Assembly: GCF_021130785.1 (NCBI RefSeq) | Contig: NW_025777521.1 | Span: 32,635 to 96,634, forward strand | Reading direction: 5' to 3' | Source of the DNA: Homalodisca vitripennis | Taxonomy: Eukaryota > Arthropoda > Insecta > Hemiptera > Cicadellidae | Length of the DNA: 64,000 bases | Shown here: piece after piece, positions 11,454 to 22,920 of the stretch | Layout: each line of letters opens with the position of its first letter | Position numbering within the stretch: the stretch's first letter is position 1 | Translations under genes and position numbers: made by a program | The notes under the pieces: generated by a model | Database searches by the model: none | Told to the model about the DNA's origin: nothing | The model's input: only the letters and a program-made list of their open reading frames with translations

Positions 11454-13160
11454 GGCTTCTGTGAAGAGATTTTGCATCTATCTAGGTTAATTAAATGCAA
11501 TAAGAAAAAGCCGACAATTAACATTTTCCACTCCACCTCTTATACCCAAACTAGTAAACCAACACAAAAGTAGACTGTTTTTGACTGCAGTAAGCTTCTC
11601 AGTCCAACGTAAGCGTGTGTACATATATAGTTGTATATGTTTCCAACAATAGAGAATTGGCAAAACAATTATTTTAAGTAACAAAGACCAAGGAAGACGT
11701 AAACAAAATAACAGTAGTGAAAACGTACTATTTCATAATGATAATAAATTGGTTTCATAATGTGGACCATAGTTGGAGAGACCATTATCTACAACCAACT
11801 TATGGTAATCAAAAGTATTTTGAATAGCGTACGACTGAAAGGAGTATTTCATTGTGAACAAAATTATAGGTTTTATTGTTATGTAATACGTTTAAGGACT
11901 GGAAAAATCCCACATAAGCCATTTTCTGAAATGTTGGCATCAACCTACATAAATATAAGGCATAAAAAATTATCTAGGCATAAATATAAGGTTAAATACT
12001 ATTCCTTCCTATAAAAGCAGAATTCTCTGTCAAAATTTATAAATATTCTACATAACAACCGACAGCGAAATATTTATTGACGATGGGATGATTATAAAGA
12101 ATTGTACGATTTCAGACATTAAAACACAAATTATAAAAACAATTATATAAACTCTTTTGAGAATAAATAAATAATTATGTCAACTCACCTGATACGCATA
12201 TAATAGGTGCTATCCATACGCTATCCATAGTAAAATCGCCAATCTACTATATTTTTAGATCAATTCGCTTATAAGCTCTGTGCATAAACGTTTTGGTACT
12301 GCCACTTGGTTAACTAACCAGTTTTACAAGATGTTAAATAAGAACCAATATAAAACGCTGAAATTCTATATAATTACACAGAGTTAACGACATATTACAT
12401 ATATACGCTGTAAATCAACAAATTATCTGTGGTGATCGTGCTGTGGTACAAGACTCGTGTTCTGAATTCAAGTAGTTCTGAGTTCTTTAGATATTTTTAA
12501 TGTATAAATAACGAATACGAATTATATGGTTGTTTGTTTAATAATTATTCTAGAAACTATCTTTAATACAAGACAAAATTTAGTCAATTTTATCACGGAT
12601 GTAAAGAGAAGCGTCAGAATTCACAGCTAACAAAGACTTTAGAGTTGTATAGTAAAGTTTAAACTTTACAAGATAAGATAACCAAGTTTAAGCAAATACA
12701 TAAGAGTTGCCAATCTGCTAGCACCAGAAACCATGTACGTTTCTGTTATATATAATGCTAGAACTCTGTAAAGCATCACCGTTATGACACTTTGAATTGC
12801 TATAAAAGTTATGACACATTTCATAGAAAGTTATAAACTACATTTTGATTCAATGATTAACTAATAAATCATGCCCTTTAAATTTCTATCTCACTTTATA
12901 TCTGAAAGTTTAACCCAATGTGATAATCATAGTCTAATTACATTCTGCTCTTCAACCATTTAAGTGAATAACTGATTAAACTAACTGCTAGATAGCAGTT
13001 ATTATGTTTATTTCAGATAAAATAAACTAAATGTAGAAACTGTTAAAAATTTCAACGTTGAAGATTTTGTTTAGGCTTAATCTCATGTAACTATTGGTTA
13101 CATAACGTAAATATCGTGGAAAATTCAATGTGAATGTTGAGTTTAGCTCCAATTCACCTT
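11148..13160. other. Stretch without genes; contains a long (TA)n
   Basis: Apart from the AT microsatellite at 11389-11449, nothing is supported. An 84-codon + frame at 11760-12014 and a 65-codon - frame at 11487-11684 have no recognisable features. Confidence 0.5.
11389..11449. repeat. (AT)n microsatellite
   Basis: About 30 uninterrupted AT units. Confidence 0.97.
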
Positions 13161-13300
13161 CCTCTTAGTACAGCGTCCGATGTCGAAACGATGCAAAATG
13201 TTCGTTATAACATTCATCGCCATCGATATTTTCTAGATCTCTTCAGGCGAACATGACTCCAGATTCCATGACACAAGTCTACGACAGTTAAACGGAGTAC
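13161..13300. repeat. Short dispersed repeat with 14-bp terminal inverted repeats
   Basis: CTTCCTCTTAGTAC at about 13158-13171 is matched in inverse by GTACTAAGAGGAAG at about 13298-13311. The internal block (GATGTCGAAACGATGC, then GATCTCTTCAGGCGA, then CCAGATTCCATGA) is clearly homologous to 51378-51490, where the same words occur in the same order. This suggests a small MITE-like or SINE-like family, unnamed here. Confidence 0.55.
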
Positions 13301-13311
13301 TAAGAGGAAGA

Positions 13312-13719
13312 TGAACGAACTGCACTAATTATTAAAATTGGTTACATTTTCATAATCTCGTACACGAAATGTCATACTAGTTTCAGCCCTTCTGTTGGAA
13401 TAGTTTGTCAGCATACCGATATTAGTTGGCTGAGCGTTTATGAATTCAAGAGAGTGGCTGGAAAAGGTTAATTTCTGCCTGTATTTATATCTATACGTCT
13501 GTCTGTATGTCTGCACGATTTTTAAATAAGATCTGATTTGTAGACTTGCAATTTTGAGTGAAGCTTTATTTCTATATGGGCAACACCGAGTTGATGATCA
13601 CTCGTTTCACTCCAAGGGATTTTCCATGCGTTAACGAATTTTTTTTAAACCTGTTTTTTGTACGAAGATAACGAGAAACTACCAGAATAAATACAAACCA
13701 AACTGAATCATACAAGGTT
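13312..13719. other. Stretch without recognised features
   Basis: Nothing supported between the short repeat and the TTAA-flanked element. Confidence 0.45.
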
Positions 13720-13723
13720 TTAA

Positions 13724-14794
13724 GGGGAGCGGGAAGGCAAAAAATTGATTTTCTTTTTTAGTTTTCTGTTTTTTTTTTTCATTTTTTGTTACTCAGACTT
13801 GTACAGTTTCAGAACATATACCACTTTTTGTTGCAAGATTTTCCTAAGTACGCAAAATAATTATTTACGAAGTAACTACCGGCGCTTTTGGCATGAAATT
13901 TTACTCCACACTGTGAACAACTTTCATATAGTACAACCTGTGTTGTTACTGATGCAGTATTGATTGGTATTTTTGACTTCTTTGTTGGCTAACCTGTACA
14001 TATGACAGCTGATGATTCTTGGTGTTGTTTTAATAAATAAAGCTTTAATAACGTAGTGTGGAATAAAGTCCCCAAAAATGTGTTTATGAGACTGAACACT
14101 TTGAAGTTAGGTGTGCTGGATGCAGTGCTAAGTTTCAATGATGGATTTGCCAGTAAGTTGGATATCTACAATGAATTAGGCCTAACTTTGAGTAAAAACT
14201 CAGTGCTCGCGCTTCGTGGTTTTGATGTTTTGCGACTCAAGAAAGCCGACAAAGCTGCACAACTAATGACCAAGGAAGCCAGAACAGCTAGAAAAAAGAG
14301 AAGACTGGTTCTAGAGGAGGATCAGGAGCATGCTGATGGCCCTGCCTATGGGGCTGGGATGTTCTAAGCTAGCTAAAGTCAGTACAGTACCTAGTTTTAA
14401 ATATAAACGTCGTTTCCCGAAAACTGTGTTTTTTTAAACAAAGGTACATTTTTCTCAAAAACCAATGGAGGTATGGCAACCAATTTTTTTTCCACTTATA
14501 AAACACTTAATTAACTAACCATGGAAGCAGAATAGATAGTGTAGCACAATACACTAGCTTCAAAAAAAATATTTTTCTAAAAAAACTAGAAATTTTAAAT
14601 AACTTTAAAAAAAATCTAAATTATCTATTAATTTATATTTAATTTTTTACCATTGTGCTTCTGTAGTTAGATAAATATCATAACAATACACACACAAAAT
14701 TGTAGGCCTATAGATTTAATGGTTCCTGAGAAAAGTGTACCTAAATTTGTAGAATTTAACATGGTCGGTACTGTATAGGGCCTTCCCGCTCCCC
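13724..14794 (+). mobile_element. Internally deleted Kolobok/Mutator-like DNA transposon, TTAA-flanked
   Basis: The left end GGGGAGCGGGAAGGC (13724-13738) is exactly matched in inverse by GCCTTCCCGCTCCCC at 14780-14794. Both ends abut TTAA (13720-13723 and 14795-14798), the target site used by Kolobok and piggyBac elements. The interior holds one open frame that looks like the C-terminal tail of the transposase family annotated as Mutator-like transposase domain in insects. Kolobok is favoured over piggyBac by that protein and by the G-rich rather than CCC-starting terminus. At 1071 bp the element is much shorter than an autonomous copy, which needs about 600 or more codons. Confidence 0.7.
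14041..14367 (+). pseudogene. C-terminal fragment of Kolobok/Mutator-like transposase
   Basis: The frame is open from 14041, directly after an in-frame TAA, and runs 108 codons to TAA at 14365-14367. It begins SFNNVVWNKVPKNVF, which fits the family's NESxNxxVWxxxPK motif near the end of the catalytic region. A basic stretch follows (KKADKAAQ, then ARTARKKRRL), and it ends in YGAGMF, a tail typical of these proteins. The first ATG in frame is at 14086, so there is no obvious initiation for the conserved part. The whole N-terminus and catalytic core are missing, while the remaining 108 codons hold no stop or frameshift. Family assignment is from memory of motif style, not a search. Confidence 0.6.
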
Positions 14795-14798
14795 TTAA

Positions 14799-15562
14799 CA
14801 TCGCCATTGTTATTCGGCGTAACAACGTATTGTTGCAATGTGGCAGCGTTTTATTACAGCGCACTCTCGTGTTGTAGTACAATCCTAGCTCACCGAAAGT
14901 TTCATTATTTGAATTCCGCTAAGAAACATAACTAATTGGACAAATATATGAATTTACCATGTAGAAAATGTCTCGAGAGAGATTTCATGTGAAGACTTTA
15001 AATTTTTTACGTATGTCTATTTCTAAATAGAGAAGAATGAGTGTTTTGAAAGCTATCACTCATTTAGCTGACTCATTTTCAAAGTTCTCTTTCGTCTGCC
15101 CAGGAAATGTAAAAATGTCTGTTCTGTTTGACTGTCTGTCTGGCCGTAGGACACATCTGGAATGAAATTTGGTGTGTATTTGAAATTTTGCATGCAACTT
15201 CAGCGAAGTCTGATACACAACACGCTTCGTAAAAATCTTAAATTTTAAAGCTACAGTTTATACACGTAATTTATCCAAAACTTTTTGGGTTCCTGATAAG
15301 GCATACTATTACTCTTTAAACTCTACCAGGGCTGTTGAAGTGTTGGAAACCAAGATCATTTTATACCTTAAATTATGTTATACAACAGCCGTTGTAAATT
15401 TTTAAATTGAAAATTACGATTTATTTTGAAGAAGAAACTTTTTAATATCTAACTGTTCAATAGTAACTGCACACTTTTAAATTTTGGTATAAAAAAGGTT
15501 CTATTCACTTAAATCTTTAGAAATGGTTAGTGAATATCAATTCGAAAAGCAGAGAATGAAGT
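14799..15562. other. Stretch without recognised features
   Basis: AT-rich DNA between two mobile elements. A GAATGAAATTTGGTGTGTAT-type segment near 15160-15180 resembles words seen in retroelement 3' regions, but no element can be delimited. Confidence 0.45.
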
Positions 15563-15573
15563 AAGTTTAATGC
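15563..15573. repeat. Target-site duplication, left copy
   Basis: AAGTTTAATGC here is repeated exactly at 20875-20885, immediately after the A-rich tail of the retrotransposon. Confidence 0.85.
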
Positions 15574-15950
15574 TAAATAAGTAAGTTGGGGTCTAGGAGA
15601 CGGGCTGACCTTAGTTCGGGTCAATCCCAAATGAACTGGGAAAGTACCTCTCCAGGGGCGGCACCGCAAGGTGTCGCTCAAGACCGAAGGGGGATCCGAA
15701 TCCAACCATCTAACCAATGGTTGGGCTCGGATAAACGCTACTTAGCGTCCTGCTTGAGGTGGCCCTGCTGTCAACAAAACCCCAGGATTTAGGGTAGTGT
15801 CTCGAGTGTGCACTCTGCGCGGTGACGGCCCTCGGCGCCGCGCAGTAGTGGTGCCAGTCCGGGTCCGCCTGGAATCGCACCACACACAAAAACTTGTTTT
15901 TGACTGAGGGCACCCCAATCCCACGGTGTGAAGCGACCCGTGCCTAAGGG

Positions 15951-17135
15951 ATGCATGGCGCAGGGGTTGTGCGTCGTAAACGGAGCCCTTGGGGGTTGGG
16001 CGCCCCCCCAAGCGTAAATAGCCTTACCTGGTCATGCGGGGCTCTGGCTGGGTGGACCGTTATTTCCTCGGTACTCGTGGGACCTTTTATGGAGTCTTTT
16101 AACAAAACAACAAAAACACCAACAGATTTAGATCTGGAAGAACTGCAACGGGCAGTTGCATCCGGCACCCAGGCCTTGGATGTATCTGCCTGTTCTTCTA
16201 GCGCTACCACCATCGACGATGATGTAGTACTCGATGATGCTAGCGGAAGGGTTGAGTCCATGGACACAGACACTGGAGCATGTGTAATGGACTACAACCT
16301 TAAGCTCCCCTTTAAACTGCGCAAGCGTTGGGCGATGGAGCAGAAAAAGGCCGACGGCACCTGGCTTCCGGACAGTCAATGGAGGAGGCAAACGGGCAAG
16401 ATGTCGGCCAATGAAAGGAAAAAGTTGAGGAAACAGAGGGAGGCAGCACCGGAGGCAACTGCAGGTGCGGTCTCTACTCCTATTGGGAAGAGAGGGCGCT
16501 CGGGCGGTTCTTCGGCGGAAAAACCCCTGCCGAAGAGGCGCCCGGTCGCACCTCCTGGGCAAGCAGCGCAAGCGACGAGTACCAATCCCTCAACGGAGGA
16601 GGGGTTGGGAGAAACATTCAGGGAGGTTCTGACGGGACATAAGCTAGTCTTGGTCCCTGCGAATTTTCCTGAGAGGCGCCTCTCAGAGGAGGAGGCTATG
16701 GAACTTCGGAGGCGCATTCTCGACGAGGTACTCTCAGTAGAGGGTGTGTGTCTGCAGTTCAAAAAGTGTTTCCCGGAAAGGGGGGCTCTAGTCATGCTCT
16801 GTGGCAGTGACGAGACCAGGGACTGGCTGCGGGGTCTGGCTCCGGGGCTGGGGATCGGTGGCCCTGGGGGAATAGGGGTGATCTGTGGGGACTACAAAGA
16901 CCTCATAAGATCTACCAAGGTCTTCCTAAGGGTTGATGGTCCCATGGCCGAGAAGGACTCTGCGACCATTCTCAAAGCCATTGACAAACAGAATGCTGGG
17001 ATCTCTGTGTCGGACTGGAGGGTTGTTGGAGATGTCCACACGGGAGATTCCAGAACTCTCGTAATTTTAATGGATGAGCAGTCTTCAACCACTCTTAAGG
17101 GAGGGGGCTGGAGGGTGTTCATTGGTGTGGAGTAG
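15951..17135 (+). CDS. Retrotransposon ORF1 (nucleic-acid-binding, Gag-like) protein
   Basis: An intact frame of 394 codons. The ATG at 16089 (residue 47) is an equally good start, giving MESFNKTTK and 348 residues; the 46 residues before it look like leader translation. In non-LTR elements ORF1 protein binds the element RNA and packages it with ORF2 protein. A central basic, low-complexity part (about residues 140-215, with KKLRKQR and GKRGRSGG) should bind nucleic acid. The last 170 residues form an ordered region (TGHKLVLVPANFPE ... GGGWRVFIGVE) resembling the DUF4780-type domain that I associate with LOA-like ORF1 proteins. No CCHC zinc knuckles are present. Confidence 0.8.
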   Translation: MHGAGVVRRKRSPWGLGAPPSVNSLTWSCGALAGWTVISSVLVGPFMESFNKTTKTPTDLDLEELQRAVASGTQALDVSACSSSATTIDDDVVLDDASGRVESMDTDTGACVMDYNLKLPFKLRKRWAMEQKKADGTWLPDSQWRRQTGKMSANERKKLRKQREAAPEATAGAVSTPIGKRGRSGGSSAEKPLPKRRPVAPPGQAAQATSTNPSTEEGLGETFREVLTGHKLVLVPANFPERRLSEEEAMELRRRILDEVLSVEGVCLQFKKCFPERGALVMLCGSDETRDWLRGLAPGLGIGGPGGIGVICGDYKDLIRSTKVFLRVDGPMAEKDSATILKAIDKQNAGISVSDWRVVGDVHTGDSRTLVILMDEQSSTTLKGGGWRVFIGVE

Positions 17136-17154
17136 GTCCAGCTGAGGGCGCGGG

Positions 17155-20100
17155 GTGGGGCGGTTGATCATGGGGATCAAGGTTCTTCAGATCAACCTGC
17201 AGCACAATAAGGCTGCCTCGGCTGTATTCTGCAGACGCTTCCTGTCGGAAGATTTCCACGTGGCTCTGATACAGGAACCTTGGATCAGCAAGGGAAAAAT
17301 ATCAGGGCTTTCAATGGCAGGGGTGAAAATAGTTAGTGCCCAAGTTGAAAATGCCAGGACATGTATTGTTGTAAGCAACAAGGTGGACAGCATTCCTGTT
17401 CTGGAATTTTGTTGCAGGGATCTCGCCACAGTCAGGCTGATGGTGGCTGGCACTGGACGAGCCCTGCTAGTTGCATCATCATATCTACCGTATGATGATG
17501 CGGAGTCCACGCCCTCCAGGGAACTGGCTGCCTTGGTGGACCATGTTGGGAGGAGTGGAGCGGAACTGGTGGTGGGATGCGACGCCAACTCGCACAACGA
17601 GGCGTGGGGCAGCACCAACACCAATAACAGAGGTAAGTTACTTCTAGAATACATAATGTCCCGTAGTCTAATGATTGCAAATGTTGGAAATGTGCCCACG
17701 TTTCGCACGAGGACAAGAAGGGAGGTGCTAGATGTGACCATGATGTCGGAGGGTGTGGCTGGTCGGATGCATGGCTGGCATGTGTCTGACGAGCCTTCCC
17801 TCTCTGATCATGCTCACATCTGTTTCAAGATCGGTGAACAGATGCTGGAAAAAGTTCAGTATAGGAATCCGAGGAACACAAACTGGGTATCATACAAGGA
17901 AAACCTCAGGGCACGGCTGGATTCTGATTCCACTAATGGGAAACGGATTCACAGCGCGGCGCAGCTTGACGAATCTGCTGACGGTCTAACTTCTGCGATT
18001 GTCGGCTCCTTCGATCTCAGCTGCCCGATTATTAATAAAAACAGATCAAAGGTAGCCTGGTGGAGCTCTGAACTGGCCTCTTTGAGGAAGAGGGTCAGGG
18101 CTCTATTCAGGAGAGCCAAAACTTGGGGCACTTGGGACACCTACCATGAGGCTCTTGCACTGTACAACCGCAAGGTTCGTACGGCTAAGAGGTTAGCCTG
18201 GAAGAAGTTCTGCACCGATATTGACAGTGTGCAGGGCAGTGCAAGGCTGCAAAAGCTGTTGGCAAAGAATCCCATCTCGCCGCTTGGTAGTCTCAAGGAC
18301 GATCAAGGTGTTTACATTACTGAGCCGGAAGGAGTTCTGAAAGTTATGATGGGAACACACTTCCCGGACTGTATTGTTCATGAGGGTGAACAACCACCCG
18401 AAAGTGAGGGGAGACATGCGGGTCGCGCCACCCATTCGCAGTGGAGTCTGGTGCACCGTATTGTTACCTTCAGTAGGATTGAGTGGGCTATTAACTCATT
18501 CAGTCCTTATAAGGCTCCTGGGGGCGACGGGGTGAGACCGGTTTGCTTGCAGCGGGGACTGGACATTCTCCTTCCACAGCTGTGCAGACTGTTCAGAGCC
18601 TCCGTGGCTCTCAGGTACATCCCACTACCCTGGAGAGTGTCCAGAGTGGTGTTTATACCGAAGCAGGGGAGGGCGGGCATGGATCGGCCGAAGTCTTTCA
18701 GGCCGATATGCCTGTCCTCCTTCCTTCTCAAAACCATGGAGAAGATGGTTGCCAGGTTTGTATGGGAGGGAGCTCTTCTGGAGCGACCTTTGCATCCTAA
18801 CCAGCATGCCTACACTCCAGGAAAATCTTGCGACTCGGCCCTGCATCAATTGGTATGCAGGATTGAGAAGACGCTAGCGGAAAAAGAGGTAGCTATAGGA
18901 GTCTTTTTAGACATTGAAGGTGCCTTTGATAATACAGCCACTCAGGCGATTATCAATGCGGTCTCGGGACGTGGCGTTGATGGTCAGGTTTGTGACTGGA
19001 TAGGGGCCTTGCTCACGGACAGGGTTGTTGTTTCAACCCTCATGGGAGCAAGTGTTAGTGCGAAGGCTACGAGGGGCTGTCCGCAGGGCGGCGTCCTCTC
19101 TCCTCTTCTGTGGAACCTGGTTGTGGACGACCTGCTGAATTCTTTGAATAGCAGCGGTGTCTTTGCACAAGGGTACGCAGATGATATTGTGATTCTTGTG
19201 AGTGGCAAGTTCAACACAACAATCACGGAACTGACCAATGCTGCTCTGAACATGGTGGGAACTGGTGTGATAAGGCTGGCCTCACCGTCAACCCCACCAA
19301 GGCTGCCGTGGTTGCCTTTACCAGGAGGCGACAGATGGAGGGCATTGGTCCCTTTCTATTTAAAGGCTCACCCGTTGAGCTGAAGCCTGAGGTCAAGTAC
19401 CTGGGCGTGATCCTAGATAGGGTTCTAAACTGGGGACCTCATCTAGAAAGGGTCATTGCCAGGGGTAAGTGGTCTCTAATGCAATGCAGACGTGTGATAG
19501 GTGGGCCCTGGGGACTGAAGCCGAGGCTCTTGTACTGGCTTTATGTTTCCGTTGTCAGACCTGCACTAATGTACGGAGCTGTCGTATGGTGGGCAAAAAC
19601 GGAAACCAAGACTGTGGTAGCACGTCTGGCAGGTATCCAAAGGATGGCCAGCCTTGCTATCACGGGGCCTTTCCTAGTGCGCCAGGCGCGGCTCTGGACT
19701 GTTGTCTTAATCTCGCCCCCCTGGACATTGTCATTCGAGCTATGGCCAGGAAGAGTGCCTACTGTCTTCGGCAGACGGGATTCTGGTCGGGCTGCAGAGG
19801 TGGGCACTGCAGAATTGGCACTCTGATACAGGAGGATGTTTTGCACATGATCTCTGATCAGATGCCACAAAAGTTTTCCTTTGACAAACCCTTTAGGATA
19901 ATTTTGCCCTCAAGGGATGATTGGTCAGAGGGGAAGCAACCTCTTCCACCAGCGGAGCTCGAATGGTACACAGACGGCTCTAAAACAAAAAGCGGCACGG
20001 GCGCTGGAATTCTGGGAGTGAGACCATGTAGGGAGCTGGTGGTTCCTATGGGTCCGTATCCGACAGTCTTTCAAGCGGAGGTCGCAGCCATTATGGAATG

Positions 20101-20788
20101 TGCTCGTGAGAATCTTCGTCTGCGATATAGGGGCAAGACGATTAACATTTTCACAGACAGTCAGGCAGCACTGAAGGCGCTGGATTCCTGTGCAATCAAA
20201 TCCAAACTGGTTTGGGATTGCTATCAGACCGTTTCCTCCCTTGCCAAAATCAACAATGTAACCGTCTGTTGGGTTCCTGGTCATGAGGGGATTCTTGGGA
20301 ACGAAAGAGCTGATGCCCTGGCCAACCAGGGCTCAGCAACAATTATGACGGGCCCTCAACCATTCTGCGGTGTTCCAAGGTGTGAATCCTCTAGGGTTGT
20401 CTCGAAATGGATTCGCGCGGAGCATGGTAGAAGGTGGAGGTTGCATCCGGGTTTGAGAGTGAGTAGAATGGTATTACAGTCACCTTCCTCCAAGGTGGCC
20501 TCGGACCTTCTCTCATTAAACCGATCAATGTCTTCTAAGGTCATTGGTCTCATTACGGGGCATGGTCACCTGAAGAACCATCTACACAGAGTTGGCATCC
20601 TTCAGGAGGATCCGCTCTGTGGAAGGTGTAATGAGCAGGAGGAGACTGCTGAGCACCTGCTCTTTGATTGCCCAGCAATAGCAAGAGAGCGGTATGCCAT
20701 CTTTGGTAGCTTGAACAGGGGTGGCGAGTTTTCCCAGGAGGACTTGATAGGTTGTTTTCGGCGGTTTGTTGAACTGCTGAAGTTGTAG
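17155..20788 (+). pseudogene. Retrotransposon ORF2: endonuclease-reverse transcriptase-RNase H, two frameshifts
   Basis: The protein would nick target DNA and copy element RNA in place. Residues 10-230 form the APE-like endonuclease: N14 in LQINLQHN, E41 in IQEPW, CDANSHNEAWGS, and SDEPSLSDH. The reverse transcriptase follows, with FLDIEGAFDN near 18905-18935, GCPQGGVLSPLLWN near 19075-19115 and the catalytic YADD near 19174. RNase H follows in another frame (YTDGSK near 19966, FTDSQAALKA near 20151, GHEGILGNERADALA near 20280), then a C-x2-C-x8-H-x4-C motif near 20618. The frame changes just after 19260 and again at the G run 19664-19667; each is explained by one missing base in a short homopolymer. 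Frames on both sides are otherwise clean. The start could be at 17155 or at the ATG at 17170. Confidence 0.88.
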
Positions 20789-20874
20789 ACTGGAAGTCCT
20801 CATGGTGTTTCCGGGGTGTGCAAAAGGCCCTTGAGGCTTAAGTGCATGGCAGTAGGCCGCCCCAGGGAAAAAAA

Positions 20875-20885
20875 AAGTTTAATGC
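20875..20885. repeat. Target-site duplication, right copy
   Basis: AAGTTTAATGC, identical to 15563-15573. Its first two A bases may belong to the poly-A tail. Confidence 0.85.
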
Positions 20886-22689
20886 AAACTTATATGTTTT
20901 AAGAGAACACTATATACATTTATCTGGTATAAACTCTAAAACATTAGGCTAATATTAATTTGCTGTTATTATTTAATATACTAATATAATATTATTACAC
21001 TAAAATAGTCATATCATAGTTAAGTTATATATTTAATAAATATCTCTTTGTATTTTAGTGTACGTATTTACACAAAATGTATCTTATTTATTTACAATTT
21101 AATTCATGTTTTAACAGTTTTATTTTTTTATATTACTTTGTGAGTCGATATGCCTTCAGAAAAGGGAGTGTTCAGAGTTAAAACGTGTCACTGTCACAGT
21201 AGTTTTGGGATGCGGTAATGTTCTGTTGGACGTGTCCTGGGTCCTTATTTTGTTGATTCAATAAGTTTACTCTTAGGGATGGTTAAATTATCGGCCCATC
21301 TCGTTACTGAATATATTATTTTTAGCTATGTATTTATCACGGACTAACATTATTAGTATATTTAAAAAAGGATACTTTCAATGATCTTTTTATAATAGAA
21401 TTAAGAATATATAATCATATCCAGTATTAACTGAACAGTACTTAAACACAAAAATGCATTAATTTACAGTATGATGGAAAACCAAATCTTTATACACAGT
21501 TTCACATACAAGATATTGACTTTTATTAGTTTTAAGTTTTATTACTAGTTTAGTAATAAAACTTAGTTTATTAATAGTAATAATAGTACTAAAGTATAGT
21601 TTAGTAATAGTTTTATTACTAGAATAGATAAAAAATACAAATGATATTTCAGATTTAAGAAAAAAACACTTTTAATGTTAAAACACTGGATTTAGGGTCT
21701 ATAAGCAAAATCATTATACTTAAATCATGAAATTTTACGATATTATTTGGTAATGCTAAAATAAAACGACCTAAACTTATATGATAAGCCATTCTGAAAG
21801 TGATATATCTAATACTTATGAAAAGTTTGTGTGCAAAGTGCCATTTTTATGGGCTTTTTAGAACAGTTTTAGTTTCCAAAAGCCGCGTATATAAAATTTA
21901 AGGAATAACTAACTTTAATACTGTTCAGTTATCCGTGATGTACAGTTGTTACGTATGAATACCTCATATTATTAAGGTCTTTTAACAAACATTTATAACA
22001 TATTCAGCGGAATTTTACATTTAGCAGAGAAGGCATTCAACCGTTGTAAAAAATGGATAGGTCACAACCATCTGGTTAAGAGAACCTGTGCTTCTAGATC
22101 CCCCTAGTAAGAAATTAGAGGAAGTAAAGAAGGCTGCAGAGTTTGTAACGAATGTACGAAACACATGGGGTTGTATACTGCTGAGGTCGTGGTAGTGAAT
22201 ACTCGACTTGCAAAATTTACTTATATGTTTCACTGTGGTAAATAAACATAAAAGCACCGCTTAAAGAAGTTAAAAATAAAATAATTTTTTGCCACGTTTC
22301 TGCGAAATAGAGTGATAATGAATTAAATAATATCATGGGGGTAGGCCTAATGGTTCCAATGTTCTATAGGAATTTTGCATACGAAATGACTAATCTTCAC
22401 GTTGATCCACGTTCTTGTTTATTTTAAATTTACAATACCGTTTTTAACAATTCTATAAGACTACATAAACTCATAAGAGAATCATTGCAAAATGAAAACC
22501 TCATGACATTTGCTGTATATCTTAGAGGTTGGTTACTTATCTGTCAGCAATCTGATTACCAGCATCACATTACCGGCGTCTTGAGGTTTTAACGAAAAAA
22601 AAAGTGAACAGAACTATGTTTAGAAATATTACACTTTTAAGAAAAGTATAACAGGATACCCTATATATATAACTATATAAGAATGTGTG
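20886..22689. other. AT-rich stretch; one strong hairpin
   Basis: No gene is supported. The segment near 21533-21561 is a near-perfect palindrome (arms AGTTTTATTACTA), followed by related TTATTACTAG words to 21625, so it could form a hairpin or cruciform. A 78-codon minus-strand frame at 22021-22257 has no recognised character. Confidence 0.5.
21533..21561. repeat. Palindrome / hairpin
   Basis: AGTTTTATTACTA is followed after a few bases by AGTAATAAAACT, so the arms pair over about 12 bases. Confidence 0.75.
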
Positions 22690-22920
22690 AAAGTAATTTT
22701 TGTCTCCTTCTTAGTTTGGTGGAGCCTCTCGTTAAGAAGCACGACACTCTCTTAATGCAGCTGACAAGCGCAAAGGAGTGCCTTTAACTACTGTGAGACC
22801 CTAGTGCGCATGCGCGGACCTTGCTAGACGCCAAGCTCTGCAATATGGCCGTCTCCAGATTACCAGATATTTCATGGATTGGCTGAGAGTATCAAGTAAT
22901 CCCAAAATCGCCTTCCGATC
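22690..22920. promoter_or_regulatory. NRF-1-type site with YY1-like and CCAAT motifs; candidate promoter
   Basis: A GC-richer island within AT-rich DNA. It holds GTGCGCATGCGCGG at about 22805-22818 (NRF-1/ewg palindrome), CAATATGGCCGTC near 22841 (YY1-like) and an inverted CCAAT box (GGATTGGCTG near 22876). The same NRF-1-type core occurs at the left edge of the window. I found no exon with a clear donor site next to it, so this is a motif-based candidate only. Confidence 0.3.

Larger units (their letters stand above)
15574..20876 (+). mobile_element. LOA-like non-LTR retrotransposon, near full length
   Basis: About 5.3 kb between an 11-bp target-site duplication. The order is a GC-rich 5' leader (15574-15950), ORF1, a 19-base gap, ORF2 (endonuclease, reverse transcriptase, RNase H, C-terminal Cys/His motif), a 77-base 3' leader and a short poly-A tail (about 20868-20876). 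An APE-type endonuclease together with an RNase H, and an ORF1 without CCHC knuckles, fits the LOA/Lian/Bilbo group best; the R1 or I groups are less likely alternatives. G+C is much higher than in the surrounding DNA. The exact duplication and intact ORF1 indicate a young insertion. Confidence 0.88.

Noticed and set aside
15517..20803. Numerous minus-strand and alternative-phase frames of 60-184 codons
   Set aside because: All overlap the LOA-like ORF1 and ORF2, whose GC-rich coding sequence leaves open shadow frames. None shows a domain.
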